DNA from: Antitrichia curtipendula
Taxonomy: Eukaryota > Streptophyta > Bryopsida > Hypnales > Leucodontaceae
Length of the DNA: 64,000 nt
Reading direction: 5' to 3'
Assembly: GCA_951230915.1 (NCBI GenBank)
Contig: OX579633.1
Coordinates: 27,314,574 to 27,378,573, forward strand
Position numbers and translations under genes: made by a program. The notes under the pieces were generated by a model, which was given only the letters and a program-made list of their open reading frames with translations, made no database searches and was not told where the DNA came from. Shown here one piece after another: positions 47,491 through 60,355 of this stretch (positions within the stretch are counted from its first letter, which is position 1; each line of letters begins with the position of its first letter).

Positions 47491-47942
47491 GCATAGTTCC
47501 AAAGTCCCATGTAGACCAAGTTAGTGTCGTCATGGACTTTTGAAACCATATTTTTCTTTCAATCTAGCTTGATGCCTTTGAGACCTACCATAACCTCTTT
47601 TGTACTAGAATATTTTCTTAGGAATTGATTTCATTACCTATTATATTTTGTATTAAAACTCACTCAAGTCTTCTTCCACTCTCCGCAAGATGTTAAAGTG
47701 GTCATATAAAGTGGATCCTACACGGGAAATTTTGTATTTTGCAAGGTAATTGTAAGAAAAAGCCTCCTATTTTGTACCGTGTTAATTCTACATTCTTCAC
47801 TCCTCCACGTTAGTTTGGGGCCTCTAATTGCAATTATGAATTCAAATTATCCAAACTTTATCATATGTGACAATTAAAAATTCCTGTATTTTTTCAAAGA
47901 AATAAATTCACCTTGCAAGCCCACTTCGTATGACCACTTTAA

Positions 47943-48634
47943 CCCCTAAATGCCCAAGGCATCCAAATTTGGTGTTTGCAAAACTTTGAAGTTAAATAAA
48001 ACCTAACCAAGTTTCTATTTTTAGTATTTTATACTTTTGAAAAGTTCTTCTTGAAGTCTAGTTTTAGTATCAAAAATCCGATCTTGAAAATAAATTATAG
48101 TGATTTTTCTATTCAAGATTTTGTGCAAGGGTACCCATTGCAATCTTGACTTCTCGTAGTGTTGAGAGCTCTTGGAAATGAGCCTCAAATTCACTAGATC
48201 TTGGAGAAAAAAACACATTCAAAATTCATTCAAAAAATTTGTTAAAGAGATTTTAAGAAGCCATAAATTGAATGGGATTATACATGTTAGGCCCTTTAAC
48301 CTCATATTTTTTTGGTCACCAGCTTTTTAGATTTGACTTGTGAAAAGAGAATTGGAAGACTTCACATCACTTTTGCAGTTTTAACACCCTCATGGTCAAA
48401 CATTATAATCTTTCACTCCATAGTTTTAACACCCTCATGGTCAAACATTATAATCTTTCACTCCATATGTGATATTGTTGTATTTTCTTTTCCTATGAGA
48501 TCTCTAACATGTCAAGTTTTAATTTTTATGGTAACAATTTAAAAAAAAAAAATACAACTTATCAAAATGTTGACATTTTGTTCAATTTAGAGCAAATTTC
48601 AAGATGCTCAAAACAAGCCTTGGGCATTTAGAGG
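47943..48634. mobile_element. TTAA-bounded CCCCTAAATG element, copy D
   Basis: TTAA at 47939-47942 and 48635-48638 flank CCCCTAAATGCCCAAGGC and its inverted partner GCCTTGGGCATTTAGAGG. The right half is the reverse complement of copy E at 53372-53729. It contains a 45-bp direct duplication at 48377-48466. No transposase frame. Confidence 0.7.
48377..48466. repeat. Perfect 45-bp tandem duplication inside a TTAA element
   Basis: AGTTTTAACACCCTCATGGT...ATCTTTCACTCCAT occurs twice in direct succession. The related element at 53372 has only one copy, so the duplication arose after the two copies separated. Confidence 0.9.
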
Positions 48635-48638
48635 TTAA

Positions 48639-49235
48639 CGTCCTGCTCACTCTCCCGCTCCACGAACTGTATAACTTAAATGGGAAATGATCAAATCTAT
48701 GAGAAATGTAAATTAAGGGAAGTCAAACATAAATCTACGAACTATTCGCTGATAATCCACCAAGATCTGATCTCCTTCCTCTGTTCCTCCGTCAGAGCCT
48801 GACAAGTCAAGCCCGCTGGCAAAGTGACGATTAGCGTGTGCACTTTGGCCAGCGAATTGAGATCCCTTCGACTTCCGACGGAAATCGTAATGCCACATTC
48901 ACGTCGTCAACCTTGATAGCTTGCATTCGATCCTTTTGTGAATCATTTTGGTGCCGTATTGAGATAGTTCGACGAATCCCACCGTAGGACCTAGTTTTGA
49001 TGTGTATTGAATGCACCAGTGAGGATTATCCCCTGTTTTTGCAAAGAATCCGGACCCTTCGTAAACAGTTGCTTGTCACACGAATTTTGTGATCGAATGA
49101 GAAGCTCTGTTCCGGCATTTACATGAATTTGTTGATCGAGGAGTCCATGGTAAGTGCAGGAGGTTTCGATCTCTTAGGGATTTGGAAACATTCTGTTCAA
49201 AAACAGATGAGGTAGCTGGAGCGAGACCGGTGTCA
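48639..49235 (+). promoter_or_regulatory. Promoter and 5' leader region of the IRX10-type gene
   Basis: GC-richer than the transposon-derived sequence before it. No clear TATA box was picked out. Minus-strand open frames here have no convincing family match. Confidence 0.4.
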
Positions 49236-52200
49236 ATGGAGTTCCGTTCTCAATCTCGGAGTCCAGCATCGAGTAACTCTTTATGTAAGGAATGCGGATG
49301 GGAACGTCTAAGGAGCCGCGGGTTGCGGAAGACTTATGGCGTGAGATTCGCAGCTTTCGTTTTTCTGTTCACTTATGTGGCTCAAGTTGTCCACTCTGCA
49401 GTGGATCATCAGCGAATTTCAGGTACTTCTGCTGCTGCCTGAACTAGGGTTTATGGTGCTTAGAAAATGTTCTCGGAATGAGCATTCCAAGTTAGTGTGT
49501 GATCGCATTCGGTAGAATGGCGTGTTTCAGAGCGCCAAAATTGTGACATTCAAGTGTACAGGACTATGAAAACTAGGATTGTACAGATCTGAGGTTCCAG
49601 ATTGGCGTCTTGGAAATTGTGAATTTCTCGAAATTTCGCCATTTTTGCGAAAATGACGGTGTGAGGATAGAGTTGGAATATCTATGAGAGAAGCTCAGGT
49701 GTCAAGCGTACTCGTTTAAATTAGAATGTAAGATTGTGTAACTTTTAAACTGTTTGTTTCTCGCTGACTATCGACATTGTAGGTCTTACACAGAGTAGTA
49801 AGTGTCAAGAGTGTCCTCGCAGCCATTTTTAATTGTGTTTTTAATGATTACTATCTCATTTGTGATCGCCGTGAGTTGGTACTTGAGGGCTTATTTACTT
49901 CGCGAAATTGTTTCTGATCTTCGTTCATATGACGAATTATATGCAGAATTGTGAAGTGTGAGATGAATCCCATTGTAACAACTGTGACGACGCATTTAAG
50001 TTGTTAAGTCCGATGTGAATTTTGTAATGCTTGTTAGCAAAGTAAAATGTGTGCGCAACCAATGTTTTAATGTTTTAAAAAAAAGTACTCTGGCTGAGTA
50101 CCTGGCACTTGAATATACATAACAAGATTTTTGACCCTGCAGGAATGAGTATAGAAGGATAGGGTATTAAATGAGTTTAGAAAGTTGGCATTAGTGTAGA
50201 GGTATGTGTTAGTTAGGTGTGTTTTGTAAATGGGTATGGACGTTGGAGGGCGAATTTGTTTTTAATGTAGAAGTGAACTATCCTAGGTTAAACTTTCTTA
50301 TTTGAATCATTACTTTTCAACTTGAGTTATAGTATTTAATCCAAAGATAAACACGGTTGAAGCAAAAGCAAAGATGACCCCAGAAATAGTTCTCCTTGTT
50401 ATTTGTTACAGTTTTGAACATCTAAAGTGATTGGTATGAACGTTGCATGTTCAGAGCACTGCATTATCTTTGATACTAGTCCAACACTAGTATTTACAAT
50501 ATCATTACTTATTCACATGATGCCTAAAAAATAAATGATAAGAATGTGTTGGAATCTTCTTCAATTGCCATCAAGAACCAACAAAAAAACTAAGATATAA
50601 TAATATTAACCAAGCTTAGATGCGTATTTGGACGCTTTTAGGACAAGATCATTGGACATATTATGAGAGACTGTACGATCACTGGGCTCAAGGGGAGACT
50701 TCTAGATGTGGAAAATTCTTTTTACGAAGTCTAAGAAATTCTGAAATAGTTTATTTGACTGAAAACTTTGTTCCATACCTTCATTTCATTCAGTGTTATA
50801 TGAATGCTTCACAGTGGATCACGCACTCAACCAACGAGAGCACCTGATGATCTCCTTGCAGGAAGTGCGGGTGATGTGCTGGAGGACAACCCTGTTGGTC
50901 GTTTAAAAGTTTTCATTTATGACATCCCGAGGTAACGAATTTTGTCAATTCTTGTGAGAATGACTGATTTTATGAACTAAGATCCCAAACTCATCGGATC
51001 AATGTTCTTCTTCCTTGGTCATTTCCATCGAGCTTTTCCTTGCTGTGATGTTTGTTTTACTCATTCGATTTGCCATCATGCATTGTGAGCGAGCAACCTC
51101 GATGTCTGATCCGACTTTCGTTGAATTTTGTAATCTTGCAGCAAATATAACGCAGATTGGTTGGAAAAGGATCCTCGCTGTCTCACACATATGTTCGCTG
51201 TGGAAGAGTTTCTTCATGACTTTTTGGTGGACAGTCCTGTTCGCACATTAAACCCCGAAGAGGCCGACTGGTTTTATACTCCTGTGTACACAACTTGTGA
51301 TTTGACTCCTAATGGACTTCCATTGCCTTTTAAGTCTCCCCGTATTATGAGAAGTGCCATCAGCTACATTTCCAGCCACTGGCCATACTGGAATAGGACA
51401 GAGGGAGCAGATCATTTTTTTGTTGTGCCTCATGATTTTGCAGCTTGCTTCCACTATCAGGTACTAAGAAATCACCTGTATCCACTCATTTTCCGTCTCT
51501 TTGTGTTTAACGTGAGTTTTAGATAGTATCTCATGCATAAAGGATTCTCTCAATCCTTAGGAAGCACCCACGTACGAAGGAACCTCTGTGTCTAATGACT
51601 TTTGGCTGGTGATTAAATGCTTCTTTATGCTGTTTAAAACGGTTAAAAAATTTAAGGGCAGAATATAGTTTTTACCAAACCAAATCATTGTTATCTTATT
51701 CACTGATGGCTAGTTCCCTGCGATTTACAACTATAAGCTGTCAGGTTTCTAAATGATTGACTGAGCTTTACATTACGCCGTTTCTGACTATTTACATCAT
51801 ATATTCTCTTCTTCTTTGAGAGCATCGCCTGACCATCTTAGGGTGTAAGAACGTATTCCTTTAGCTGAGATTTATCTACGATCATGGTTTTTGAATCAGG
51901 AAGGGAAGGCCATTGAGAGGGGTATCCTTCCACTGCTAAAACGAGCAACTTTGATTCAAACGTTTGGTCAAAACCATCACGTTTGCCTGAAGGAGGATTC
52001 AATCGTGATCCCGCCATACGCTCCGCCTGAAAGGATGCAAACTCGCTTGAATCCACCGAGTACTCCACGCTCTATTTTTGCATATTTTAGAGGGTTGTTC
52101 TATGACAGTGGAAACGATCCTGAAGGCGGTTATTATGCTCGGTAAGGCTCTGTCGTCGAGTTTTTGCTGGTTACCTCTCTTAACAGTATTTTTATTTTTA

Positions 52201-52920
52201 TTTTCTCGTTAAAATTGCGCAAAGTTTTTCTTGTTTGATGGTCAATATAAGTAGCAAAGAGGCATTGCGGAAGTCTCTGGGGTAGGTTGTTGACAGACCC
52301 GCAAGCTGTTCTTTTTAATTTTTTTGCACTCGTAGCTTGCTTGGGGTCTTCGTCTCGTGCTTCCTGGGCTTTGAAAGATACTGATCGGTAAAATACTGCT
52401 CAGGGGTGCAAGAGCAGCCATTTGGGAGAATTTCAAAGACAATCCTTTGTTCGACATCTCAGCAGAGCATCCCAGAACATATTACGAGGATATGCAACGC
52501 TCTATCTTCTGTCTCTGTCCACTCGGTTGGGCTCCGTGGAGTCCCCGACTAGTTGAAGGTGTGATTTTCGGCTGCATTCCTGTCATTATTGCAGATGATA
52601 TAGTGCTTCCTTTTGCTGATGCCATACCATGGGAGAAGATTGGGGTGTTCGTAGCCGAGAAGGATGTTCCTGTATTGGACAAGATACTGTCCAACATTGG
52701 CCATGAACAAGTCCTTGAAAAGCAAAGATTGCTGGCCAATCCAGCCATGAAGCAAGCTATGCTCTTTCCTCGCCCTGCACAACCTGGGGATGCATTTCAC
52801 CAGATACTCAACGGTCTGGCACGTAAGCTGCCTCATGATCCTAGCATTTTTTTAAAACAAACTCGGCCTTTCCTGAATTGGACTGAAGGTCCTATTGGCG
52901 ACCTAAAGCTTTGGGAGTAA
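49236..52920 (+). CDS. IRX10L: IRX10/IRX10-L-type GT47 beta-1,4-xylosyltransferase
   Basis: Plant IRX10 and IRX10-like proteins (exostosin family, GT47) extend the xylan backbone with UDP-xylose in the Golgi. Five exons join with consistent phases: 49236-49422, 50862-50931, 51142-51460, 51900-52141 and 52404-52920, giving 444 aa. The protein starts with a basic cytosolic tail, then a signal anchor at about residues 35-57 (YGVRFAAFVFLFTYVAQVVH). The rest is the lumenal exostosin domain with family-typical phrases: GSAGDVLEDNPVGRLKVF, KDPRCLTHMFAVEEFLHDFL, ADWFYTPVYTTCDLTPNGLP, YWNRTEGADHFFVVPHDFAA, YFRGLFYDSGNDPEGGYYAR, FCLCPLGWAPWSPRLVEGVI and FGCIPVIIADDIVLPFADAI. The C-terminus NWTEGPIGDLKLWE also matches the family. 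The cytosolic tail is longer than I recall for the flowering-plant proteins. The gene looks intact. Intron 1 is 1.4 kb and carries the segment shared with the HAD gene leader. Confidence 0.93.
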
Positions 52921-53371
52921 GAGATCAAAATGAGTTTTCCTGAAATTGTTTCCACTGTAGTGAAATTTTTTTTTCCTATAGTTGGCAAATGCCATTGAGT
53001 TTAGCAATTGTTCTGTACTTTAAAGATAGGTTTAGGGCATCACCAAAATCGATTTCTAGGTTTATTCATTGAAATTTGGCAATACAATTTGAGATTTTCT
53101 TCTGTTAACGTAAGAATCTCAAAACTAAACATACCGGTATTGAGTCATGTTTTAAACAAAGTGATAATGAAAATTTATGGCAGAAAGGAGCTGTGAGCTC
53201 ATAGGTGAATACGTGGTGTCTGGACATGTCTGGGTACGTAGACTTGAAATAGAGATACTATGGACACTGAATCTTTTGACAATGTTCGGTAGAGGAAGAA
53301 AAGAATTTGAGTCATTGCATATGTGACTTCGTCGGTGACATTATTTTATACAGGAAAAGATTTTTTTTTAA

Positions 53372-53729
53372 CCCCTAAATGTCCAAGGCCTTTTTTGTAC
53401 TTCTAGGAATTTGCTCTAAATTGAACAAAAAAACAACTTTTTGATAAGTTGTATCAATTTTTTTTGAATTGTAACCGTGCAAATTTAAATCACATAGGAA
53501 AAGGAAACACAACAATACCACTTATGGATTGAAAGATTATAATGTTTAATCATGAGGGTGTTAAAATTGCAAAAGTGACCTGAAGTCTTTCAATCCTCTT
53601 TTCACATGTCAAACTAAAAAGTTGGTCACCAAAAAATATGAGGATAAAGGGCCTACATGCATAATTCCAATCAATCTTATGGCTTTCCAAAATCTACTTT
53701 ACAATTTGGGTGCCAGGGGCATTTAGGGG
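53372..53729. mobile_element. TTAA-bounded CCCCTAAATG element, copy E
   Basis: TTAA at 53368-53371 and 53730-53733 flank CCCCTAAATGTCCAAGGCC and GGGGCATTTAGGGG. Interior sequences such as GGATTGAAAGATTATAATGT and GGTCACCAAAAAATATGAGG are the reverse complement of the right half of copy D. 358 bp, non-coding. Confidence 0.75.
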
Positions 53730-53763
53730 TTAAGATTGATTTGTTTCTATGCCACTCATTTAA

Positions 53764-53983
53764 TCCTTATACGTCAAGGTGGACGTTTGGTGTCCGATGG
53801 ATGATAGAGAATCTTTTAATATAGGATAAAAGTGCAACTACTCATCCTCAAAATTTTGTGTGAAAAGGGGAGATCTTTTATAATACTTTGACTTCCAATG
53901 AGTGTTTTTGAATGTTTTTAGACCAATGATTCCCACAATATCAAAATGGATGATTTCCACGGTCACTAGCCAGTCGTTTAAGG
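53764..53983. mobile_element. TTAA-type element, second family, copy G
   Basis: TTAA at 53760-53763 then TCCTTATACGTCAAGG; the right end is CCAGTCGTTTAAGGA followed by TGAA in the TTAA position. It is an inverted copy relative to 45807-46026. Non-coding. Confidence 0.5.
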
Positions 53984-54234
53984 ATGAACTACTGTGTCTT
54001 CACACTTATAACAAAAACTTGTATTCATCTAAATTTTTTTTTAATTTCTACTAATTTAGTAAATTTGTAATTTTTACTATAATGAGAGTTTATGATATTT
54101 AAGATGGAATTAGGACAATTTAATATTACAAAAATATTATTAGAATCGTTTAACATTGGAATTTGTGGAACTGACTTGAAAATGTAAAGAATTTGCTAAT
54201 AAACCATAAGAAATATCAATATTTAATTGAAATT

Positions 54235-54510
54235 GCACCATACCTAAAACCATCATCATCACATTGTGTACATCTCCAAAATCAATATGTATTGTATGTT
54301 AAAGAAAATATTTTAGAACAAATCTACCAAAAACAACTTTGACCTTGCATAACATTTGCAAACAATATCCAAATGTTGCGTTCTTTGGTGGTATGTTAGA
54401 ACATCCTTTCACTTCCCAACAAGGAACCATGAAAACTTTGACCACCCTAATAATAGTATCCAAGGTAGGCACAGTAGCCAAAAGTGGCAGTTTTGGAGGT
54501 ACACCACCTT
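54235..54510 (+). repeat. Dispersed repeat J, copy 5
   Basis: Core TACATCTCCAAAATCAATAT, then CCAAATGTTGCGTTCTTTGG, CCTAATAATAGTATCCAAGG and the right end GTGGCAGTTTTGGAGGTACA. The right end is loosely complementary to the GGTGG..ACAC left ends of copies 3 and 4, suggesting a decayed TIR element. Confidence 0.6.
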
Positions 54511-55779
54511 GTATGGTCAAAGTCAAGAATTCTCCGGTGCAAGTCACCATCTGGCCCACACAGTACTCACTAAAAGTAAAAAGTCACCTTGAGTTCGTAA
54601 AGTGATGATTTGGGTATGCCAGTGATCTACCTGCACATTTGTGTGACATAAGTTCCTTTAAAACTTGAATTGATATTAAAATCCTAAAACTTGGAATAGA
54701 TAATCTAATCTTGGACTTTCCAGCAAACAAGGCTCTTCATGACCCTTAACCTTGTAAGGACACTGCAGACACTCATAAGTGTCCAATGAATGACAGAGAA
54801 TTCCTTCTATGTATTGTAAGGTAGGAGGCTCAGAAATGGCACATCTAAGGGCTATTCCGCCTGTTTTATGTATTTCACTAGTCGGGAATAATTTTAGAGA
54901 AATAGACAAGGAATCTAACCAAAGTGGTTTTGTATTTTTCCTATCACTTTTGAATTACTTATGAATTTTCAAACAAGTTGGGTCAATAGTCCCTATTTAT
55001 GGCCCTAGGTCTTTTATAAATGGTTCACTTGTAGTTCTAAAGAAAGATGGGGAAAGCAAAGCAAATGATTAGCTCTTGTAATTGACAATGCTTTTTTTCC
55101 TTGATTCATTCAATGACTATACATGTCAATTTCAAAACAAACTCATGCCCATTTCATAGCCATTTGTAGGGTCTGTTCTTATTGCATGCTCCATTCAGAG
55201 CCTCCTATCTTAACCCCTTTTGCATGTTACGACCCAAAACGGCCTACTGTGCCTTGTATTCTTCAGTTTTAGAGGCCTATCTTGTTTTTCCTGAAAATAC
55301 GTGCAACTACGAGAATGGGGGCAAAGTCACGGAGAATTTTTAGGATTTTAAAAATAAATAAAAATTGGAAGTATGTAGATTCCCCACCTGTGAGAACAGA
55401 CGTTTCTGTGTATTTGAGAGTATACATAGCTAACAAACCAGAAATCTCGTGGAGGTACGTGAAGGTATGTTGTGTCAGATACAGTGATTCTCGGACAGGC
55501 TAAACCGGTCAATGGCAGTTGCATTGCATTGCAACGTTCAGGTTTAGAAGGACGACACTGAGAGTGAAGAATGTAGCACTTGCGGCTCCAATGCGTGCTT
55601 GGCAGGCGGGAATTTTTGCGAGTACGCCAATTTGACATGGAAAAATGGGGGAAAAGGATTATCGGAAACCCTAATTATAAAATTGCGGTACCAATTTCAC
55701 TCCCATCACTTGATTCATTTCATGTACCGATTCCAGTGTAATAGTTGATTAGCCTTGTTTTGCTCATGGTTGTTCTATC
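54511..55779. other. Intergenic DNA
   Basis: No intact gene recognised; parts near 54840-54980 weakly resemble dispersed repeat M. Confidence 0.4.
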
Positions 55780-55821
55780 ATGAGAGCTTCAACTCGATCT
55801 CATGTTCTGGCCATATACCAG

Positions 55822-56285
55822 GTGGATAAGGAAGCCTTGGACAAGCAAGTGAAAGCCGAGATTGAGTACCGATTCAAACAAGAGAAAGACGAGGAGCAAT
55901 TCTGTGTGTAGCCTCTACTATGCAGTAGAAATTCAAGTCTAATGCTCAATTGTCATTGTAGACCTTTCGATGATAATCTGAACGGCTGGCAGAGCAATGG
56001 GAACTTGCAAAAATTGATTCCATGAAGAAAGCCGAAGAAGTAATCGAGTAAGACAAGATCTCTTCCATTCTATGCTTCTATTTTGGCAATAGATTTGATT
56101 AGTTCCCGCAATAAATTTGAATAGTTTCCGAGGTCTTACACAAGTGGTTGGGTCCTCGGGTTTGATCGCAACAGTAGGGACATGAAGATCAACAGTATGG
56201 AGTATGAGCGGTACTGGCAAGAGCAACGGAAGTGCACATTACAAAGAGATGTGGACGATGAACGGGCATCCTTTTCATCATAGGT
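55822..56285 (+). pseudogene. Possible RIB43A-like (ciliary) coiled-coil gene remnant
   Basis: After an acceptor-like ATATACCAG, an exon-like segment (55822-55903) encodes VDKEALDKQVKAEIEYRFKQ followed by EKDEEQF, resembling the VD.EAL..QV.EK segment of RIB43A proteins, which are protofilament-ribbon components of cilia and flagella. A second segment (about 55977-56047) reads FDDNL then, after a one-base shift, RLAEQWELAKIDSMKKAEEV and ends at a GTAAGA donor. A third (about 56177-56280) reads MKINSMEYERYWQEQRKC. No splice combination I tried keeps an open frame through segments one and two, and no N-terminal exon was found, so I treat it as decayed. Chance coiled-coil-like coding is the alternative. 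Confidence 0.3.
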
Positions 56286-58251
56286 CTGACTTTGTTTGCT
56301 AAGATGCTTCTATGCACACAATTCTGACGATGAGTTCTAGAAACTGGAATATTGATTGCAGAGCTCAAATCCAGCACTTGGAGAACCACTTGAAGTCCAG
56401 AACCAAATAAGATACGATGCAAGAACATCTAAGTCCTACTACACTCGTCATCCTGAGGCGAAATTATTTCCTTGTGAATTATTTCCTTGTAACCAGGCAG
56501 TTATTTCCCTGCGAGTTATAATCAGGCAATTGGACTCCCTTGTCACTTGAAGGTTATACCTGAACTGCAGGTGATTATAAACCATGTAACATGTACAACG
56601 CCTTCACATCGCCCCGCTTTGTTCTGACACAGCGGTCCTACTCAATCATCACATACGAGGTGTACCAAATGGTGAATCCAGGAACCTCGACATAATACCT
56701 TGCCCAAACTTGATCCATACTTATATTTTTTACAGATTTTTGGCCATCAGAATATGTCCATAAATTTTGCTACCTTATACTAGCCTCTCCTAGGAACTCA
56801 AGAAAAAAAACTCAACTCAAAAAGCAGCTTTATAAAGCATGAAATACTGCTTTGAATACAAATTGGCCTCAAAATACGGCCCAGGATCTGCTTGTATTCT
56901 AAAGTCCAACCTGCAAAAGGGGTTAAGACAGATTGAAGTATTGATGTTCATCCTTGAATTTTTTTGTAAAAAAGAGAAGTCTTGTATAGTAGTTTGCCTT
57001 TCAATGAATGCTCTTCTTGTTTTTTAAGCAAATGATTTACACAATACTAAAAGATGATTTCCATGGTAACGAGCTCGATGTTTTAGGGTTAAATACTTAA
57101 ATGTTATACCTAGTCTAAAAGGGGTAGTTTTAGGGAATCTTGAAAATCATGTGTATAATACTTGAATATAGTCCAATTTTTTATATTAATATTTTTTTCT
57201 TCAAGAAATTCATATGTCAAGTCAACCGCGATTTGAATGGATTTTTTCTGCAATCATCTGGAAAATTTGTTAGAATTTTTGCCCAATAGATTTGAGGTTG
57301 TATATTGCTTTGAAGAAAGTAGAAGCTCATCGTTGATTGGTCAATCATACAAGCCTCATAATGCCCTTTTAAGAAATATATTATCAAAGTTGTTTATCCT
57401 CAAAATTGATCCCAATTTGGGTTGCGTACAAGGACCTAATTTATTGTTGAAGACTTTAAATGGAAGATTGCACTAAATTGGACCAACTGAAAACTCATAT
57501 CAATTCTAAGGTAGGATGATCCGTTGTTGCCTTTTTGAAATTTGTACATATTATATAGACTTTTTGAATACACTATTTTTTACTTTTTCATTGCAAAAGA
57601 ATAGCAAATCAAATAATGTTTTGCATGTGCTTCCGTCAATTGATTTGAAAAAAAATAAAAACATACTACAAGTGGTCAAACCCAAAACATATAGATTTAT
57701 GGAAATTTTGTTAAGATTCTACTATTCTATAAACCATTTTTTCCATTCATTTCTAATATTGAGATAGATTTCAAACTGCATTGTCTGAAAGTGAAAGTAA
57801 CAAGTTTGTGGAATATCGCCATTTAAAAAAAATATTGGTTATTTCCATTAATAAAACTCTATTAATCTTGCAATTTTGGACGTTAAACCTTCTTAATTCC
57901 CAACTTTGTTATTATGAAGATCCAAAAGCAATCCTTAAGATTGTGAGAAAACGAGTAAATTCTTTGTTTGGATGTGTATCAATAGGTTCATGTCTTCATC
58001 CATAGAATTCATGAAATTGTCAGTTTGTAACCCAAATTCCAACTCTTTTAACCCCCATTCCATGCTTGATAAATGTGTCTCTATATCAATTAAATACAAT
58101 GTTTACGACACCAAAAGAACACACTGGAATTAGGTCCAACTACAAGCGTTGCAATTGAGTTTGGCTTGAATTAGTTCATCCTACCTTAGCCCTAGTTTTT
58201 GGAGCTATGTATGCTATACTATCACAAATTTAGCACCATAAAAGACACCAT
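56286..58251. other. Intergenic DNA with a decayed TTAA-type element end
   Basis: The segment 56930-57088 resembles the second TTAA family (TCAATGAATGCTCTT, GATGATTTCCATGGTAACGAGC, then TTTTAGGG before TTAA at 57089-57092) but lacks a clear left end. Near 57765-57830 is a fragment of element K (AGATTTCAAACTGCATTGTC). No gene recognised. Confidence 0.4.
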
Positions 58252-58255
58252 TTAA

Positions 58256-59189
58256 CCCCTAAAGGTATTTGACTATGTTTTCACCAAAAACGCTCCAAAA
58301 CTGTCATTTCTAATACTAGTGCCAAATTTTAGAAAAAAAACATTTTTGGACACTTGTAACCGTAGGATCTTGTAGTAAACTTGTTTAAGAAGATGTGGAA
58401 AAAATTTCAGAATTTTCCACCATGTGGATTGCAAGATAATAGCGTTTGAGTTGACAAAAATCCTTTTTTTGTCCCTGCGAAAAAACGGGCAGCTGCCCTT
58501 CACAAGGTCACATTTGTATGAAAAAATGTCCAAATGGTGGTGCTTCTTTGGATTCATTCTTCAAGGCAAGTTGGCTAAATGATTGAAAAATTTCAGATCA
58601 TTTGGAATTGTACAACATATAGGAAAAAAATAGTAAGTAGGAAGAGGTAGGGAATGATTCAAAACATTAAATTGTCAAGAATTTATTTATGAAATTGAAA
58701 AATGCCAATCCCAACGGTTGTAGTGTTGTAATAAACAATCTACACCCAATGTTTTTATTTTTTTTCAAAAATATTGAAAATTGAGTTAAATAAAGGACTT
58801 CAAAGTTTATTTTAGAATAGAGATTCCATAACTACCCTCAAACTAAGAATCCTCATAACTTTTGACTCATTGATTGGAATGGAATGATTCAAAGCCTCCC
58901 ACGTACATATAAATCTAAAGAACCAATTTCAAATTTTAATATTTTTTAAAAGTGATTTTTAAAGAAGTTTTTTTTGCTGCCCGGGCTGCCCGCCGAGCAA
59001 TGAAAATGACATGTCATGCAATAACTTTTTAACCATGTAGTCAAAAGTTATGAAAACTGTTGGGCCTTAAAGCTACTCCTCGGGAAAATGTTGTGTGAAA
59101 ATTTGAAAGAAAACAAATAAAAACTCCACTTTTAGTGATCTGCCCCAAAACGCTATGTTCTCAAAAAACGTTGTTCAGGGCTTTAGGGG
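58256..59189. mobile_element. TTAA-bounded CCCCTAAAG element, copy C
   Basis: TTAA at 58252-58255 and 59190-59193 flank CCCCTAAAGG and GCTTTAGGGG. At 934 bp this is an uninterrupted version of copy A; the point where the MITE entered copy A corresponds to about 59166 here. No frame longer than about 95 codons and no DDE or DDD motif. Confidence 0.75.
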
Positions 59190-59193
59190 TTAA

Positions 59194-60139
59194 ACAAATA
59201 TCAAACAATACATCTGCTCAAAGATTTACGGAAGTTATGGAGGGATTTAAAGTCATCTTCAAGGTTAGAATCTACATCTTTCTTTGCTTGCATGTTTCAA
59301 TGATTTCTGCTCAAGACAAATTCATGCATTTATATGAATGTGAAATATGTATTGAATGCAAACAATTATATGATATAAAAATGAAAAAGAAAATCCTAAA
59401 TGTAAATCCATACCAATTCTAATATTTAAAAGTGAATCCATACTAGTCCTTGTTTGTAAATTGGTGAATCCATACCAATCCTAGTTTTTAGAGCTTTTTG
59501 CACATAAACATAAACCTCAATTTGGGGGAAATGGTTGATTTGCAGAAAGTTATCAAAATTAGAAATTTTAGAAACTTCTATTATTATCGCCATCTATTCT
59601 ATTAAATGCAAAGTGTCACAATCCTTTATTACAATTTCATCTAGATGGATGGTCATGTTTTCATCTTTACATTCAAAATGTCATCCAAAGTTTTGTTAGT
59701 TGTTTTGAGTTTTAAATCCAATTAAGGTCATATTTGTTATATTGAGATTTTTTGCAGATTTTGAGATAGAATGCTAGTTATTGGAAAATCCATTTAAAAA
59801 AAATAGTAATTGAAATAATAAATAAATAATGTTAAAATAGTGATTCTATAATGAAATTCTAAAAGTTTGTATTGTTACCTATTTATAAAAAAATACTAGG
59901 AAAGAAATAAAGCGGTTTATCCTCGAGTCGAGGATAAAAATGAGACTATGAAAAGTCTCAATATAACAAATATGACCTTAATTCTGAAAAACAAACGAAA
60001 ATACTATGTTTTCTTAATATGCAGTAGGGTGTGGTTGCAAATGTTGCAACAGTTGTACTATACATAAAAAATGCCAAATTTCAAGGGCGAAATTGTCACT
60101 TTAATTTTCCAAATTTTTGTTTGAATGGCATTATTACAT
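59194..60139. other. AT-rich intergenic DNA
   Basis: Nothing recognisable beyond short repeats of GTGAATCCATACCA.TCCTA.TTT around 59400-59490. Confidence 0.45.
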
Positions 60140-60355
60140 AGATAGGAAATTCCATTAAAATGGCCTATTTCTTATGCTATTTTCAAACCATGCAACCTAA
60201 ACTGTAAAAGTGACATCTAGGACTAGTATACATTTCAGACTACGTGATCTAAACCATAAAAAAGCCATCTAAGACAAGTATAGATTTCAAACCGCACGAT
60301 CTAAACCATAAAAGTGCCATAGTTGCAGAATGGCGCCATTTTAACGAAATTCCGT
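60140..60355. mobile_element. Element K copy 2: inverted ends with internal tandem units
   Basis: Left end GGAAATTCCATTAAAATGGC and right end GCCATTTTAACGAAATTCC are near-perfect inverted repeats. Between them, about four units read GATCTAAACCATAAAA..TGCCATCTA.GAC.AGTATA.ATTTCA.AC. Same design as 15822-16090. Confidence 0.7.

Noticed and set aside
48713..49016. Minus-strand segment reading QFAGQSA...ILVDYQRI, considered as a ubiquitin-like pseudogene
   Set aside because: Only two very short matches to ubiquitin with wrong spacing; probably chance in the IRX10 upstream region.
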